From: Elusimicrobia bacterium HGW-Elusimicrobia-1
GTDB taxonomy: Bacteria; Elusimicrobiota; Endomicrobiia; PHAN01
Assembly: GCA_002841695.1 (NCBI GenBank)
Contig: PHAN01000013.1
Span: 1-44,745, forward strand
Length of the DNA stretch: 44,745 nucleotides
Direction: 5' to 3'
This document shows, in pieces, positions 23,635 through 38,600 of the stretch. Position numbers and translations under genes: made by a program. The notes beneath the pieces are model-generated. The model was not told the DNA's origin. It saw only the letters and a program-made list of their open reading frames with translations, and searched no databases. The number at the start of each line of letters is the position of its first letter. The first letter of the stretch is position 1.

Positions 23635-26600
23635 ATGAGCGTGGAAAAGGTGTTTACAAGGTTATCTATCTTATCCATCCTTCGCGCAAGCGCGGCGTCC
23701 GTCGTATTTGCGGCGGTTCTGTCCGTCTTCGCGCCGACGGCGGCCGTCGCCGTAAACACCCACGTCATACGGGAAACTTCCATAGTCCAAAGAGGTTCCG
23801 GCGCATTTCGTCTGGAACTCGATACCGCCGCCGTCTTTCAAATTGCGGCCACCACCAACGTCCCCGTAACAGTCACTCTCTGGCTCCGCTACAACGCATC
23901 GTACAACACCGGCTCGGGGTATCCCGTGGTGTCTCTGGAAGGTCTGGGAGTAAGCCACTTTTCCACGGCCACCGCCAACGCTCTCGACGCCTGGGAAATG
24001 CTCACCGTATCCGGAACACCGACCGGACAGGGCGTAATAAACCTTACGGTAAAATCATTCTCGTCAGCCGGCGGCTCAAAAGTTTATTTCGACGAAATCG
24101 TGGCCATTTCGACCGAGGCCTACACCGGCGGAGGCGATTTCTTTACCGCCTCGACCGACGAAGCCGACGAGGAGCCAATAAAAACCCTCTATAATGCTCT
24201 CGAAGAACCGCGCCTTTACACCGGCAGCGGCGACTTTTTCATCTTTGAATCCTCTTATCCCGCCTCCGCTATTTTCCAGAAATATTATGAAACGCCGACG
24301 GCCTCGACCGGCTCTTTCGCAACCGCAATATCATCCACGGCGCTTCAATGGAACTGGTCGGATAATTCTTCGGGCAAGAAACAGGAAGAAGAATTCCGGA
24401 TATATTCTTCGACGGGCGCGCTCAAAACCACGAAGGCGGCCAATGCCACTTATTGGGACGAACCCGGCCTTAGCCCAAACACTACCTACTTTCGCTTAAT
24501 CCGTGCGTGGAACGTGGTGGGTTCAAGCGATACGGGAATAATCTCGGGCGTCACACTCGCGCAGGCGCGTCCGGTTGATTCTCTTACGGCGCTGTCCGGC
24601 TCGCAGATAAGAGTAAACTTTGCCGGCGGCGACAATCCGTCGGGCACGCTTTACGCGATAAAAGCCGTTGTCGGAGAATTGACCTATTATGTAAACTCGG
24701 CCAACTCTCAACTGACCGGCTCGCCGGATTACCAGACACTTGCCGCGTGGGGAGTCCCAAGGGACGTCTCCGGACTTTCGGGCAACACGCTTTATAACTT
24801 CAGCGTCGTGGCGAGAAATCACGCGGGTTCAATAAACGAAGGCGAAGGTAATTCAAAATCCACACTCGCCAACAAACCCGTCGCGCAGTCGTTCAACGAC
24901 AACTTCATCACGACACATTCGGTAAGATGTTACTGGGACGCCAACGGCAACGGCGGCGGCACGACTTACCGCGTTCAGATGTCGACGGCCAACGATTTTT
25001 CGGTGATAAACGCCACAAAGACCACCAGCGCGGGCATATATCTGGACTTCGACGGTCTTTCGGCCAACAGCGGCTACTACTTCCGCGTGTGCGCCCTTAA
25101 CCTTGAAAGCGAGCCGACGGCTTTCGAGAATCTCACGTCGGTCGGCCCCAAATATACGCGCATAGAAAGCCCTGTTCTTACTTCTTCGCAACTGTCAATG
25201 TACGTTTCATCGACGGTCGTAAACTTCGGCGCGCAGAGTTTCACAAAACTCTCCGACGGTTCCAGCGGCATACAGTTCGAGGAGTCGGGCTCCGAAGGCG
25301 GTCCGTGGACGAGCGGGTGGGAAAAGAACAAAATCTGGACCCGCCGCGCCGACAACCCCACATCCGCGCCGGCGCTTCTTGCCAACACCACCTACTCATT
25401 CCGCGCGCGCTCCCAAAATATCGCCGCGCTGGGAAATGATTATACGGATACCATCGTCGCGGCCACGAAGATAGAGCCCGTTTTTACTATGGAATGGATA
25501 ATCGGCTCATCGAGCATAGGCGTGCGCGCGCTTCCGTCGGGCGGAGGAAGTTTCAGCAACATCTCATCCGGCCTTTCGGCGATAAACTACACTATATGTG
25601 TAAACACTTATCAATGGACTAATACCGGTGTTTCGAGTTCCGCGTGGATACAAAGCGGCGACTATTTTTATTTCACCGCATACACGGGCGCCAACGACGC
25701 AATAACGTCCAACACAACTTTTTATTTCATATCGAATTCGCGCAACTACGACGGTGTTCTCAATTCCACAATAACCCACATAACCAAGGTGACACTTCCC
25801 GCAACGCCGCTTGCCCCGACGGTAGGTATGCCGGCGGGAGACCCGCTGAACCGTCTCGGCGTCGAAATACCGGATGAGACGCCTTTGAATCCCGCCGAAA
25901 CGCAGTATGCGGTGGCTCTTTCCACAATGCCTTCCGGAGTTCCCGTATATTGGGTGCAGACAGACCGCTCCACCGGCGTCGCCGCAGTTTGGCGGACGAA
26001 ATCCGGCTGGAACACCGATTTGTGGGGCGCCGGCGCGGGAGTGGGCGTAAAAGATCTTTTGTGGAATACGAGTTATTATGTGCGTGTCAAAGCCCGCAAT
26101 TCTTCGGAAGAGCAAACTTCTTTGGGCGCGGCGACGCACAAGACGACCTACGCCGGAATGCCTTATGCCATCGCTCTTTCGACGGCATCGGGCGTAAGCG
26201 GACGGCTCGACGCATACTGGTCTCCGGCGGACGCGGCGGCAAATTACCGCGTTCAGATAGTAAGCGCGGCGGTCGGCGATACCTTCGGCAACTTCGACTA
26301 TGTTTCCGGCGATTCCGGCTGGATGGGTTTAAGCAGCCACACTTTCACGGGTCTCGGCGTCAACAAAAAATATTTCGTCAGGGCGATATCCCGCAACCGC
26401 GACGGCGTGAACCGTTCCACCGGCACTGCAGCCAACTGGACCACCGACGGCGACAAATACGCTTTCACGCTTCCCGACATCCCCGTCGGCGTTAACATAA
26501 AATACGACATCGGATACACTTCGGCCGCGATAGTATGGTCGGAAGGTTCCAATCCTCCGGGCACGGCGACGAAGTATTCCGTAGAAATAAGTTCAAGCGC

Positions 26601-29600
26601 GTCGTTCCAATGGATAACCGATTCGGAAGCGAATTTCTCCGAAACTATTCCGGAGAAAAAGTTTATCGGTTTATCGAAAAACACCGTGTATACCGCCCGC
26701 GTTCGCGCCAAAAATTATGACGGCGGAAATCCGGGCGCGTGGGTCGCGACGGGTTCGTCGTGCACCCTCATAGAAACGCCCCTTTCCGTAATCGCCTCGA
26801 ACATAGCGCAAACCAACGCCACGCTTACCATAAACTGGGAGAACTCTTTTGATTTATCCGATGCCGGCGGCGACGGAAGCCGCTGGTTACTCAATAAAGA
26901 AAGTGATTCAAACACTTACGATTCCATCAAATATCCCACCGAACAGGACGACTACTGGCGCGACGGCCAATCGTGGACAGTTCAGGACATATTCGGCGCA
27001 AGCAACGGGACATTACAAGCCAATACCACCAACCAGTTCCGGGTAAAAGTCAGAAATAAAGACAAAGTCGAAACGCCGTGGATAACGTCGAGCGTTATGT
27101 GCAGCAAAATACAAAACCCCACGGGCGTTACGCTCGTTGAAGCCACAACCTGGTATGTAAGAGCCAAACCCGCCGGAACTTTCTCCAATCTGGGCGCGGG
27201 GACAACCGCCTCGGCCGTCGCAGTATGGAAAACCGGCGAGTCGGATCCCGACGACGAAGCCGCCGCCGGCGCGCTCTGGAAGACGAACACCGACGACTAT
27301 CGTCAATTCGACGCCAACCCCAACGCCGAGATAATTTTTTACGCCAAGGCCAGAAATAAATTTGCGGTGCCGTCTTATTGGGGCACATCGAGCGCCCCGA
27401 CGGCTGCGACGTACTACACATTGGCCGAAATTCCGCCCGCTCCGACACTATCCGGAATGACCACCGGATCCCTGCGCGTCAACATCCTCACCGCCGAAAA
27501 CCCCGGCGTCACACTTTACGCCGTAAAAATCACCACCTCCGGCGGAGCGGACAGATGGCTTAACTCCGCCGGAAACATAGCGGCATCGCCCCTCTGGCAG
27601 ACCGAATCCCAATGGGAAGGCGCCGACGGTTACAAAACCGCACAAGGCCTTACGCCCAACACTTCCTATTTCATAAGCGTGGCCGCCAAAAATCAGGCAG
27701 GGTCGATTACGAATTACGGAGGCGTTTCGGCGAAGTGGACTTTGATAGAAGCCGTCTCGTCGGCGGCCGCCATAGAAATAGGTTCCTCTACGGTAAAAAT
27801 TCAGGCGTATCCGACGGGCGCGGCGGGATATACCAATCTCGGAAGCGGCTCGTCCCATTTGAGAATGGCCGCCAATGTCGGAGCATTCCCCGAAGTGCCC
27901 TACGAGACGGTGGTCTCCACGAATGTTTTTGAGTTCACCGCTCTGGCGGCCAACGCCGAGCATAATTTTTACGCCAAATCCTATAACGGCGAGGATGTCG
28001 GATCGGGAGCGTCCGGCGGAGTATCCCTCTCAACCGCCACAAGAATACAACCCGCGTCGGGCGTGGCATTCGGCGCCGTAACCAACGCCTCTATAGAGGC
28101 GCGCGCGGCGGGGGATTTCTCCAACGTAACGGCTTCCACCAGCGGCCTTATAGTTTACAAGACGTCTCCCGCGCCCGCCGAGGATTCGGGCTGGCAGAGA
28201 AATACAAACTTCTGGCAATTTTCGGGACTTCAGCCGAATACTACTTATTACTTCAAGGCCAACTCCCGCAACATCTACGGACTGCCCAACACCGAAACAG
28301 TCATAATTTCCACCATCACCCGCGCCAACGCGCCGAGCGCGCCGACGGTCTCGATAGTATCAACCGATTCTTTGAATGTTCTCATCAACGAAAACTCCAA
28401 CCCGCCCGCCACCGAGTTCCGGATACTGATATCTTCGACCAACTGGGCGATTACCAAATACATCCAGGCCAACGGCTCCGTCGGAGACGCGGCCATCTGG
28501 CGCACAAAAGCCAACTGGGGCGGCGACAACGGCATCGACGTGACCGGCCTTACTCCCAACACTCAGTATAGATTCAAAGTTACCGCGAGAAATTATCAGG
28601 GCGCCGTGACGGCGGATTCTTCGGAGTCGTCGCGCTACACCAAGATTCAGATGCCCGAGGGATTCGACTACGAAATATGGCGCACGTCGGTATCCGTGAC
28701 TGCCACCGGCGATCTTACAAACGTAGAATCGCTCGGATGGATTCAGTTCGGCCGCACGGCCAACGGCCTTTCGTGGACGGACACGTCGGACTTAAACGGC
28801 ACGGGCGTTCAGACGTACGCGTGGACGGATCTGGCGGCCAACACGACTTATCAGTTCCGCATCCGCACGAAAAACGCGATGTTAGACGCCGTCAACGATT
28901 ATGTCGTCGACAACGCGACGGCCACCCGCATAGAGAGCGTGGCGGCTTGTCTTGCGACGGTAAATTCTTCCTCGCAACTTTCGATAGCGCCCTCTAACGC
29001 GGGAGCGATGAGTAACCTTGCCGTCGGACAATCCGGATGGCGCATGCGCATTCAGGACGGCGGCACGGATGAAATCAGCTATTCCGAGTGGCGAAACGAC
29101 ACTGTGGCGATATCGTCTTCCGGACTTAAGCCCAACGCGCCGTATAACATGTCGGGGCAATCCAGAAACCGGCTGGGGCTTGTCAATCCGTGGTCGGCGT
29201 GGTATTCTACGTACACTTACGCGAATGTTCCGTCGAGTCCGGTCGTTCAGGCGGTTTCGGGTTACGATGACCGGCTTAAAATCATAATAGACGATTTCGC
29301 CAACGCGGGCAATCCTTCAAGCACACTTTTCCGCATAGAAATAAGAAAAGTCGATGGCGGCTCGTGGGATGTGAATCAAAAGTTCATACGGGATATCGGA
29401 GGGCTTTACTACATAAGCGACAACGTGTCTGACGCCGCGTACAAAACCCGCTCCGACTGGGGCGCCGAGGCCGGTTCGATAATACGCTCGCTTGAAAGCA
29501 ACGTGGAATACGCCCTGCGGCTCGTCGCGCGCAACGCTTACGGACATCTTACCGCAGCGGGCGCTGAGACAAAGAGAAAAACGCTGCCCGGAAAACCCGC

Positions 29601-32600
29601 AAACGTTACGGCGGTTCCCGCCGGCGGATATGAGACGAGCCGCATAGCCATATCGTGGGATTCCAACGCCGCGCAGTACAGAGTACAGCACGCGACATCG
29701 GCCGCAGGCGGATGGCTCGACGTATTCACGGCTTGGGCGCTGACCTCGGCTTCGACGGTACACTACTCGGTAACGCCGTCGTCCCAGGTGTTCTACCGCG
29801 TTATGGCCAGAAACACGGATATGTCCGAAACCGACTGGTCGGACGTGACTTCAACTTACACGTGGGCGGCCGCTCCGGGCGCGTCTTACCTGATGTACCC
29901 GTCGACTTATTCTCTTAAAATCGAGTGGGTCGCTTCGGGCAATCCCGCCTCGGCGCAATATTACGCCGAGGTCTCGATAGATTCCACGACATTTTCCGGA
30001 GCATCGGCGTCGGGATGGATTTCCTCGACATCCACCGTCATAGAATCTCTCGCTCAAAACAACAAGTACTACTCGCGCGTCAAGGCCAGAAATCCCGCCG
30101 GCGTTTCGACGGCGTGGGGCGATGTGTCGGCCTACAAGTATACGCTTATCGCCGATTGCACCGACGTGGTTATGCTCTCAAATTCCGTTAATTCCATTCA
30201 GGTCAAGGGTGTGCCGGAACCGGTCAATCTGGGCGTGGACTATAATTCGACCGGCATCGATTTCAAAAATCTCTCGACGGGAACTTCGTCTCAGTGGATA
30301 CAGACCAACTCGTGGACGAACAATACCGGACTTGGCGCCAACTGGGTTTACTCTTACCAGGTGCGTGTAAGAAACGGCGACGGCATCGGCGGCGCGGGCG
30401 GATGGCTTCCCGACGGAGGGCGCAATATAGCCACGGCGATGGAAAGTCCGACCGGCGTTACGATACTCTCCGTGAGTTCGCACAGCATATCTGCGCAAGT
30501 AAGCCCGACCGGAAGCTATACGCAACCTACCATCGATGAGAGCGGGCTGGCCATAGAATGTCACGCCAACGCGGCATATACTTCTTTCGTATCTTCGAGC
30601 GGATGGAAACAAGACCAGAACACTCAAGGGCTATTCTCCTTGCTGGCGGCCAACACCACCTATTATTTCCGCGCCAAATCGCGCAATAAACTCGGAGCGG
30701 AATCCGACTGGTCCGGCTTCGGCTCGACGGTAACGCTCTGCGCCCAACCGATTCAGGCAAGCCCCGCCGACATATCGTCGGGTTCGTTTGTCGCCAAATG
30801 GGGCGACGGGGGAAATCCGGGCGGCACGCGATATGAATTGTGGCATTCGACGAGACCCGATTATTTCGTCACCGCTTCGACAATAACCACGGCAAATGAC
30901 TACACGGCGGCGGGACTTCTGGCCAACTCCACTTATTATTCGAGAGTACGCGCGCTCAACCGCGCCGGCACGCCGACGAACTGGACGGACTTAAATTACG
31001 TGATAACAAAAATCGAGACGGCGGCCGGAATAGAGTTTGTTGACGTTACGACGGGAAGCATACGCGGCAAGGCGGAGGGCTCCTTTACCTATATTACTTC
31101 GGGCGATTCCGGATGGCTCATCGAAAACATCATCGCGGGCACGAGTTCCCAGTGGCAGAACACGGAGCCCGCTTTCTGGCTTTCGGCTGCCGATCCGAAC
31201 AGCGACCTTACGGAAAACTTAAAGGCCTCCAAGCAATACACCTTCCGCGCGCACACCAGAAACCGCGCGGCGGAAGCCACTCCCTACGTTCAGGTTTCCA
31301 CGTGGACGCGCGCGCGGGCGCCGGGATACGACAATTTGAGCCAGATAGCCGCGGGAACAATCCGCGCCAACTGGACCGTCAACGAAAACGAAAACGCCCA
31401 GTATTATGTCGAGTGTTCCACCAAAGACAATTACTCGGTGGCCTTCGCCACGCGCAACTGGGGCGCGGCCATAAATTATCTGTTTACGGGACTCAATCCC
31501 AACGAAAGATATTATTCCCGCGCAAAATCCAGAAATACCAACGTCGGCGGGTCGGACACGGACTGGACTTATCTGCCGTCGAGCTACACCCTCATACAGA
31601 ATATAACATCGGCGGCGTTTCCGTCGGTGGGCGTAACTTCCATAACGGTTCAGGCCTCGGCGCCGTCGAATATTACGGCGGGCGCAAGCGGAATGGTATT
31701 CAAATGGTCGACCGACGACTTCGTCGGAAATGTTACGTCGACGACTTTCATACAACAAACTTCCACTGCTATTGCGTCTCTTACCCCGAACACCACCTAC
31801 TATTTCAGATTCATAACAAGAAACGGCGACGCGCAGGAAGGATCCGAATCCGCGTCGTGGGCCAAATCCACGCTTGCTCAGGCGCCGCCTCAACCCGTAA
31901 TATCCAATCTGTCCGGCTCGTCTCTGCGCGTAACCATCAACACCGGAGCTAACTCCGCGCACACGCTTTATTCCATAAAGACCGTAACCGGCAACACGAC
32001 TTACTACGTCAACGCTTCCAAACAACTCGCCCCCGAAGGCGAAACGCAATGGGCCACGACCGCGGGATGGAACTCACCGTTTGACATCACGGGGCTTACC
32101 GGCAACACTCAGTACACGGTATTCGTAAGGGCCAAAAACTCCGAGGGTACCCTTACTTCATACTCCGCGTACGCGACGTCGTCTACACTGGCCGACGTGC
32201 CGGGTCAGCCGGGACTGGTGGTGCTCTCGACTCATTCGATAAACGTCGTCGTAAGCGAAGGTCTTAATTCTCCGGAGACGGAGTTTGCCATAGCCGTAAG
32301 CTCCGACGAGTGGGCGACTTCGGCCTATGTTTCTTCGTCGACTTACGAAACTATCACTTACGAAAATTGGACAACCAAAACCGGCTGGGGCGGAGTATCC
32401 GGCAGGGCTCTGGGCGCAAGGCGTCCCAATACCGGTTTCTCGTACAAAGTCATAGCGCGCAATAAAGACGGAATAATGACGGCGTGGTCTTTGGCCAATC
32501 AGAAATACACAAAAATAGAAACTCCGGAAGGCATAAATTTCCAGGTGGGGACAACCTCGGCAAGCGTGGCTCCGGTGGGCGATTTCACCAAAGAGCCCGG

Positions 32601-35600
32601 AGAGCAGTGGATAAGATACAGAAGAAACTCCACTTACGCCAACTGGACGGACGCCGCCGTCTACGACTGGACAGGCCTTACGCCTAATACCACTTACGGT
32701 TTTTACGCGCAGACAAGAAACAAGGAAAATCTTGAAAACTCGATGGTCGGGCCCGTCGACAACGCCACGCTTATAGAGCTGCCCTCGTCGATGTCGTTCG
32801 AGATTTATTCGTCCTCGATTTACGCCCGCCCGTCGGGAACGTTTACGAATCTTGCCGCCGGCGACGCGGGAATAATCGCGGTAAGACAAGGCGACGGCAC
32901 GCAGCTTTGGCAAAACACCACGAATTACCAATGGACTTTCGACGGCCTCGACCCCGCCACGGCCTACAATTTCCGCGCCAACTCCCGCAACCGTTACGGC
33001 ATAGCCAATTCTTCGACGGGATGGATTACGCGCTACACCCTGCCGGCGGCGCCTCCCGCTCCGAATCTTACCGGAGTAAACGCAAGTCAGTTATCGCTTG
33101 AAATCAACGAGGGCGCAAACGCCGGAAGTCCCAACGTCGCTTATGCCGTCGGCGTATCGACGGCCGCGAATTTCAACACCGTCAAGTTCGCTTCATACAC
33201 CGGCACCGGATACGTCACGGCAACCGCCCCGCAGTGGCGCAGTTACGACGACTGGGGCGGGGTGCTCGGCTTTACGCTCGGCTCTCTGTCGTCGAACACG
33301 ACTTACTACATAGCGGTAAAAGCCCGCAATCCCGACGCGATGGAAACGGCTTACTCCTCTGTCGTCAGCACCCGCACCAAGATAACCACTCCGTCGTCGG
33401 TAGAGTTCGTGTCTCTGGGAGTAACGAGTTCTACGGTAAAAGGCGCGAATCCGGAAATATCGGGATTTGAAGCCGGCGATGCGAGCGGCATCAATTTTGA
33501 GGTTTTCGTCGACAGTTACGCAACCTTGATATCGAGCAGCAACTTCATAAAGGACAATCTCTGGACGATAGAAGGCCTCGCCGGCAACACCACTTACTGG
33601 TGGCGCATAGTAACCCGAAACCCCGACGGGTCGCTCAACACCGCAAATAAAGTCGGGGCGACCGCCCAAAGAATCGAGTCCGTGGCCTATCCCATATTCA
33701 GGGTGGAAAGCGCCAACGCCATACAGGTGGCGCCGTCTCCGTCGAATTATTCCGAAATAGAAACGGGCGTTTCGGGCATAGCGTTCTATGAGACATCGCT
33801 GTCGACGACGAGCGGATGGCGCAAGACGACCGACTACTGGACGCTATCGGCGCTGTCGCCCAACACGCAGTATTCGTTTTACGCCAACTCCAGAAACAGA
33901 GCGGGGCTGGCCAACACTCCGACGCCGACGATTTCCACATACACTCTGGCCAACGTTCCTCTGACGCCGGGGCTTGCGGCAATGAGCGTATCATCCATAA
34001 ATATCGTCGTAAACGAAAACTCGAATCCGGCCGCGACCATATTCGCCATAGCAGCCAGCTCCGACAACTGGGCCACCACAAAGTTCATCGCCTCGAACGG
34101 AATTTTTGCGGATACGGAAACTTGGCGCACGCGCTCCGAGTGGGGCGGCGGATCGGGTATTGTCAGCGGCGGGTTGGAGGCCAACAGGCAGTATCGCTTC
34201 AAGACGAAAGCCCGCAACCAGTCGGGAATCGAAACGCAGTATTCTTTGGTCTCGTCCAAGTTCACTCTCATCGAGCGTTCCACTAACGCTGTGTTCAGTC
34301 CCGTAACGGAAACCGCCATAACGCTGGCCGGAACGCCGACGCCGAGCCGTCTTACTACGGGAGCGATTTTCTTTGAGAACCAGACGACATCCGCCAATTC
34401 AGGATGGCTAACCACCAATTCGTGGCCCAACTCGGGACTTTCGACCAACACTCTTTATAACTACACAATAACCACCAAAAACGGCGACGGCGCTCTCAAT
34501 GAGTCAAGCGATATTCTGCCCAGAGCCACCAGAATCGAATCGCCGGGTTCCATAGAAACCATTGAAACTCTGGAAACGTCCATCACTCTTAAGGTCAAAA
34601 ACGCCCAGGGCGGAAATGCGTTCTCGAATCTTACGTCCGGCGATTCCGGCATATACTTCTGGGGAATAAACATCTCCACGAATTCCGGCTGGATACAACA
34701 GACCACGTGGACTCTGACGGGTCTTTCTCCGTCGACAAAATACGGCTTCAACGTAAAAACCCGCAACCGCGACGGTCTCATCGAATCCAATCCGCTGGCC
34801 GACGGCTCCACTTTCTACACGGCTCCCGAAGCCGTCTCAATAAATTCTCTTTCCACCGGCGACCCGACCGATACGGCCATACACCTTATGATTTCGTCCG
34901 GCACCAACGGCATTGAAACCCTTTATCAAGTTGCCGTCTCTACGGTCGAGGGCTTCGCGTCGGGTACGACTTATTACGTCGATGCCACGCTGGGAATACT
35001 TGTAACGAATCCGAATACGACATGGAACATACACGACGTATGGCGCAATGACGGCGGCGGCAAAAATGTGGCGGAACTTTCCGGCAACACGATGTACAAC
35101 TTCAAAGTAAGAGCGAAAAATCCGCAGAACACGATATCCCCGTGGTCCGCCGTCGGCCAGCGCTCTACCAATTCAAGCGCTCCCGAGAATCTTGCGGCCG
35201 CGGCGCTGTCTTCATCGACGATAAGAATAACATGGACGGGCACGGGGCCCAAGTATCAAGTGGAGCGCGCGACATGGAACGCGCCCTCGGCGGTCGCGCC
35301 CCAGACGAACGGCTGGACAAGAATTTCCGATTGGAGCGCGGGCGCTTCTTTCGACCACGAAGGCCTGAGCGCCAACGTGCGCCGCTGGTACCGCGCGCGA
35401 GCCGGCAACGACGGGGACGTCGGCGTGAGCAACTGGGCCGGCAATAACGTCAACCGCTACACGCTTGCCGCGCTTCCGGCGGCGGCGGCATTCGCCGACG
35501 TTTCATCGTCGGAAATCCGCGCCGGCTGGACTTCGGGCGGCAACCCCGATCTTACCGAGTACAAAGTTTTCGTCTCGTCGGCAGGCGTCGGCGTCTCGAC

Positions 35601-38600
35601 GATAACATCCTACGGTTATACGCCCGACCTCGCGTCGCAACTATTCCAATTCCTTGACTTGAACACGACCTATTACTTCTGGGCCCGCGCCAGAAACGGC
35701 AACAACATAGAGTCCACCGACCGCGTCCTCGGCTCGACTTCCACGCTGTGCGCCGCTCCCGCCGCCCCGTCGATGGTAGCGGCTTCGACGCACACTGTTT
35801 GGGTCGGCATAAACGACGCGGGAAATCCGCCGTCAAGCAAATATGCCCTGAGAATAAGTTCGCCGAACGGGATTCTTCGCTACGCTCAGAATGACGGCGC
35901 TCTCGGTGATACACCTTTCTGGAAAACAAAATCGGATTGGTTGGTGTCCGGTTCGACCGTCGTCGGCCTTCTGACGAATACGTCGTATTTCGTTGATGTG
36001 AGCGCTCTCAATAACAACGGCATCGCTACGACTTTCTCCGCAGGGTCGGCGAAATTCACCTACGCGGCGGTTCCTCAGGCGGGCTCGTTTGCAGTATGGA
36101 CGACCTCGATAACGGCGAACTTCGCTTTCGCGGGAAACCCGCAAAACACGTTTTATCAGGTGCGTCGCGCCACACATTCGCAGATCACGGGTTCCGTCGA
36201 AAATGCCGACGGCGTAGATATAACGTCGGGGACCTTCGCGTCGCTTAACCCCAACAACCGTCAATGGTTCTGGGCGAGAGCGAAAAACGGCGACAATATC
36301 TGGAGCGACCACGCTTCCTTAGGCGCCAAATACACCCGTATCGAGACCGCGTCAAATATGAGTTTCGCAGTTCACTGGACGTCGATCACCGCGACCGCGG
36401 CGGACAGTTTCACTTCCTTAGGCGACGGCGAAAGCAGAATTATTTTACGCGAAACCAGAACCGTCCAGTCCTCGACTCACACATCGAGCGGGAATTTAAA
36501 TTGGACCTGCGACGGCACGCTTGCGCCCAACACGACCTACGGATTCACCGTGCAATCCTTCAACGGCGACGGCCTCGCCAACGCCGAAAGCGCCGTGACT
36601 CTCAAAGCCACGCGCATAGAAAATCCGACGGGTCTTGAGTTTATCGAAACCTCGACGTGGTATGTGAAGGTCGCTCCCCGTAACGAGTTCAGCTCTCTTA
36701 ATGTCGGGCTTTCCGGCGTCGAGATACAGAGAACCGGCTCGGCGGATTCAAGCGGCTATCAGAACTCCACCTCGGCGTGGACGAACAACGGGCTCGACGC
36801 TTCGCGCATTTACTACTATCGCGCCAGATCCAAAAACCGCGACGGCCTTGCCAACGACTGGTCGAACGCATTCTCGACTTACACAAGAGCCAATCCTCCC
36901 GCCCCCGGGTCGCCCTCGATTCCGGGCAGAGGCGTGAATTTCATAGAAATCAACTGGTACGAAAACAACAATTCCACTTATACCTATTATTACGTCGAGG
37001 GTTCGTCGGTGTCATACGGCGGCGAGCCCACCAACGCCAGCGGCTGGCTGCCCAATACCACCTACTATCTTCTTAATCTTGTGCCCAACACATCTTATTA
37101 CCTCAGAGTCAAAGCCAGGAACGCTTCAAACATTGAAACCGCCTGGACCCAACTCGGCGCGGCGTGGACCAATATAGAATTCGTCACCGGCATTTCTTTC
37201 GACGGAGTTTTCCGCACAAGCGCCACGCTGAGCGCTTTGGGCGGCCCTTTCACCAGGGCCGGCGCGGGCCTCTCCGGAGTTTCCATAGGCGTATACAGAG
37301 ACGAATATTACACCGAATTGCGCAGTTCCAAACCATACGACGCGAGCGCCGCTCATACACCCGTCAATCTTGTCGCCAACACCACATACTACTTCACCGC
37401 CAACTCACGCTCCGGCGACGGCGATGAAAACGAATCCGTCGGCACGCTGAGTTCTCCGATAAGCAAGATAACTCTCATCGAACGCCCCGCCGGAGTCAAG
37501 TTCGGCGCGATAACCAACACCTCGATACAGGCCGCTCCCGACGGTAATTTCACCAATCTTTCGTCGACGGGTTCGGGCGTGATAACTTATTCGCTGAGCG
37601 CTTCCACCAATTCCGGATGGCGCGGCACAACATCGTACTTCACAATTTCCGGCCTTTCGCCCAACACCGTTTACACATTCAAGGCCGATTCCAGAAACCG
37701 CGCGGGCGTCGCAAGCGGGGAAACACTCAACGTATCGACGTACACACTGGCAAGTTCGCCTCTGGCGTCGGTATTCACCGGAATCACGACAACTACGGTA
37801 AGAGCGAGTTGGACGGCCGGGCTGCCCGCGAATCCGGAGAATACCGAATATTACGTCGAAGCGTCGTCGGTATCGCCCGCCGGCCCGTACAATTATCACA
37901 ACGGATGGCAGACAAGCATTTACCGCGACTTCGACAATCTTTCGCCGAACGTAAAATATTATTTCCGCGTCAAATCGCGCAACTTCGCCGCCGCCGAGTC
38001 CGAGTGGGTGGATCTTGGAATGAAGTATACCCTGATAGAGCAGGTAACCTCGGCGAACTACGCCGTGTATCCGTCGAGCATAAGCATAACCGCCTCGCCC
38101 CAGCCGTCCAATCTCGACGAAGGGAGTTCCGGAATAATATTCACGAACCTCACCACGGGCGTAAACTCCACCTGGATAACCAATATCAGTTACGTATTCG
38201 GCTCGCTGACGCAGAACACGACTTACCAGTTCCGCGTGAACACCAAAAACGGCGACGGCGTATCGAATACCGCCTACAACCTGCCGCTGTCGTGCACACT
38301 GATAAATCCCGCGACCGGCGTCGCGTTCGGAAACTTCTCGGCCACGACCGTAGATGTCCGCGGAGCGGGGAACTTCCCGTCGAACCTGGGCGCGGGACTT
38401 TCGGCCGTAGCCGCCGAAATCCGCAACGCCGACCTCGACTACTCGTCGCACGTGTGGGTGCCGTCTGAGAATACGCACACGTTCGTGGGACTTTCCACGA
38501 ACACCGCTTATACTTTCCGCGCTAACTCCCGCAACCAGTTCGGCGCAAGCCCGTCGTCGACATCGTGGGTTACCAGATATACTTTGGCGGCCACGCCCGG

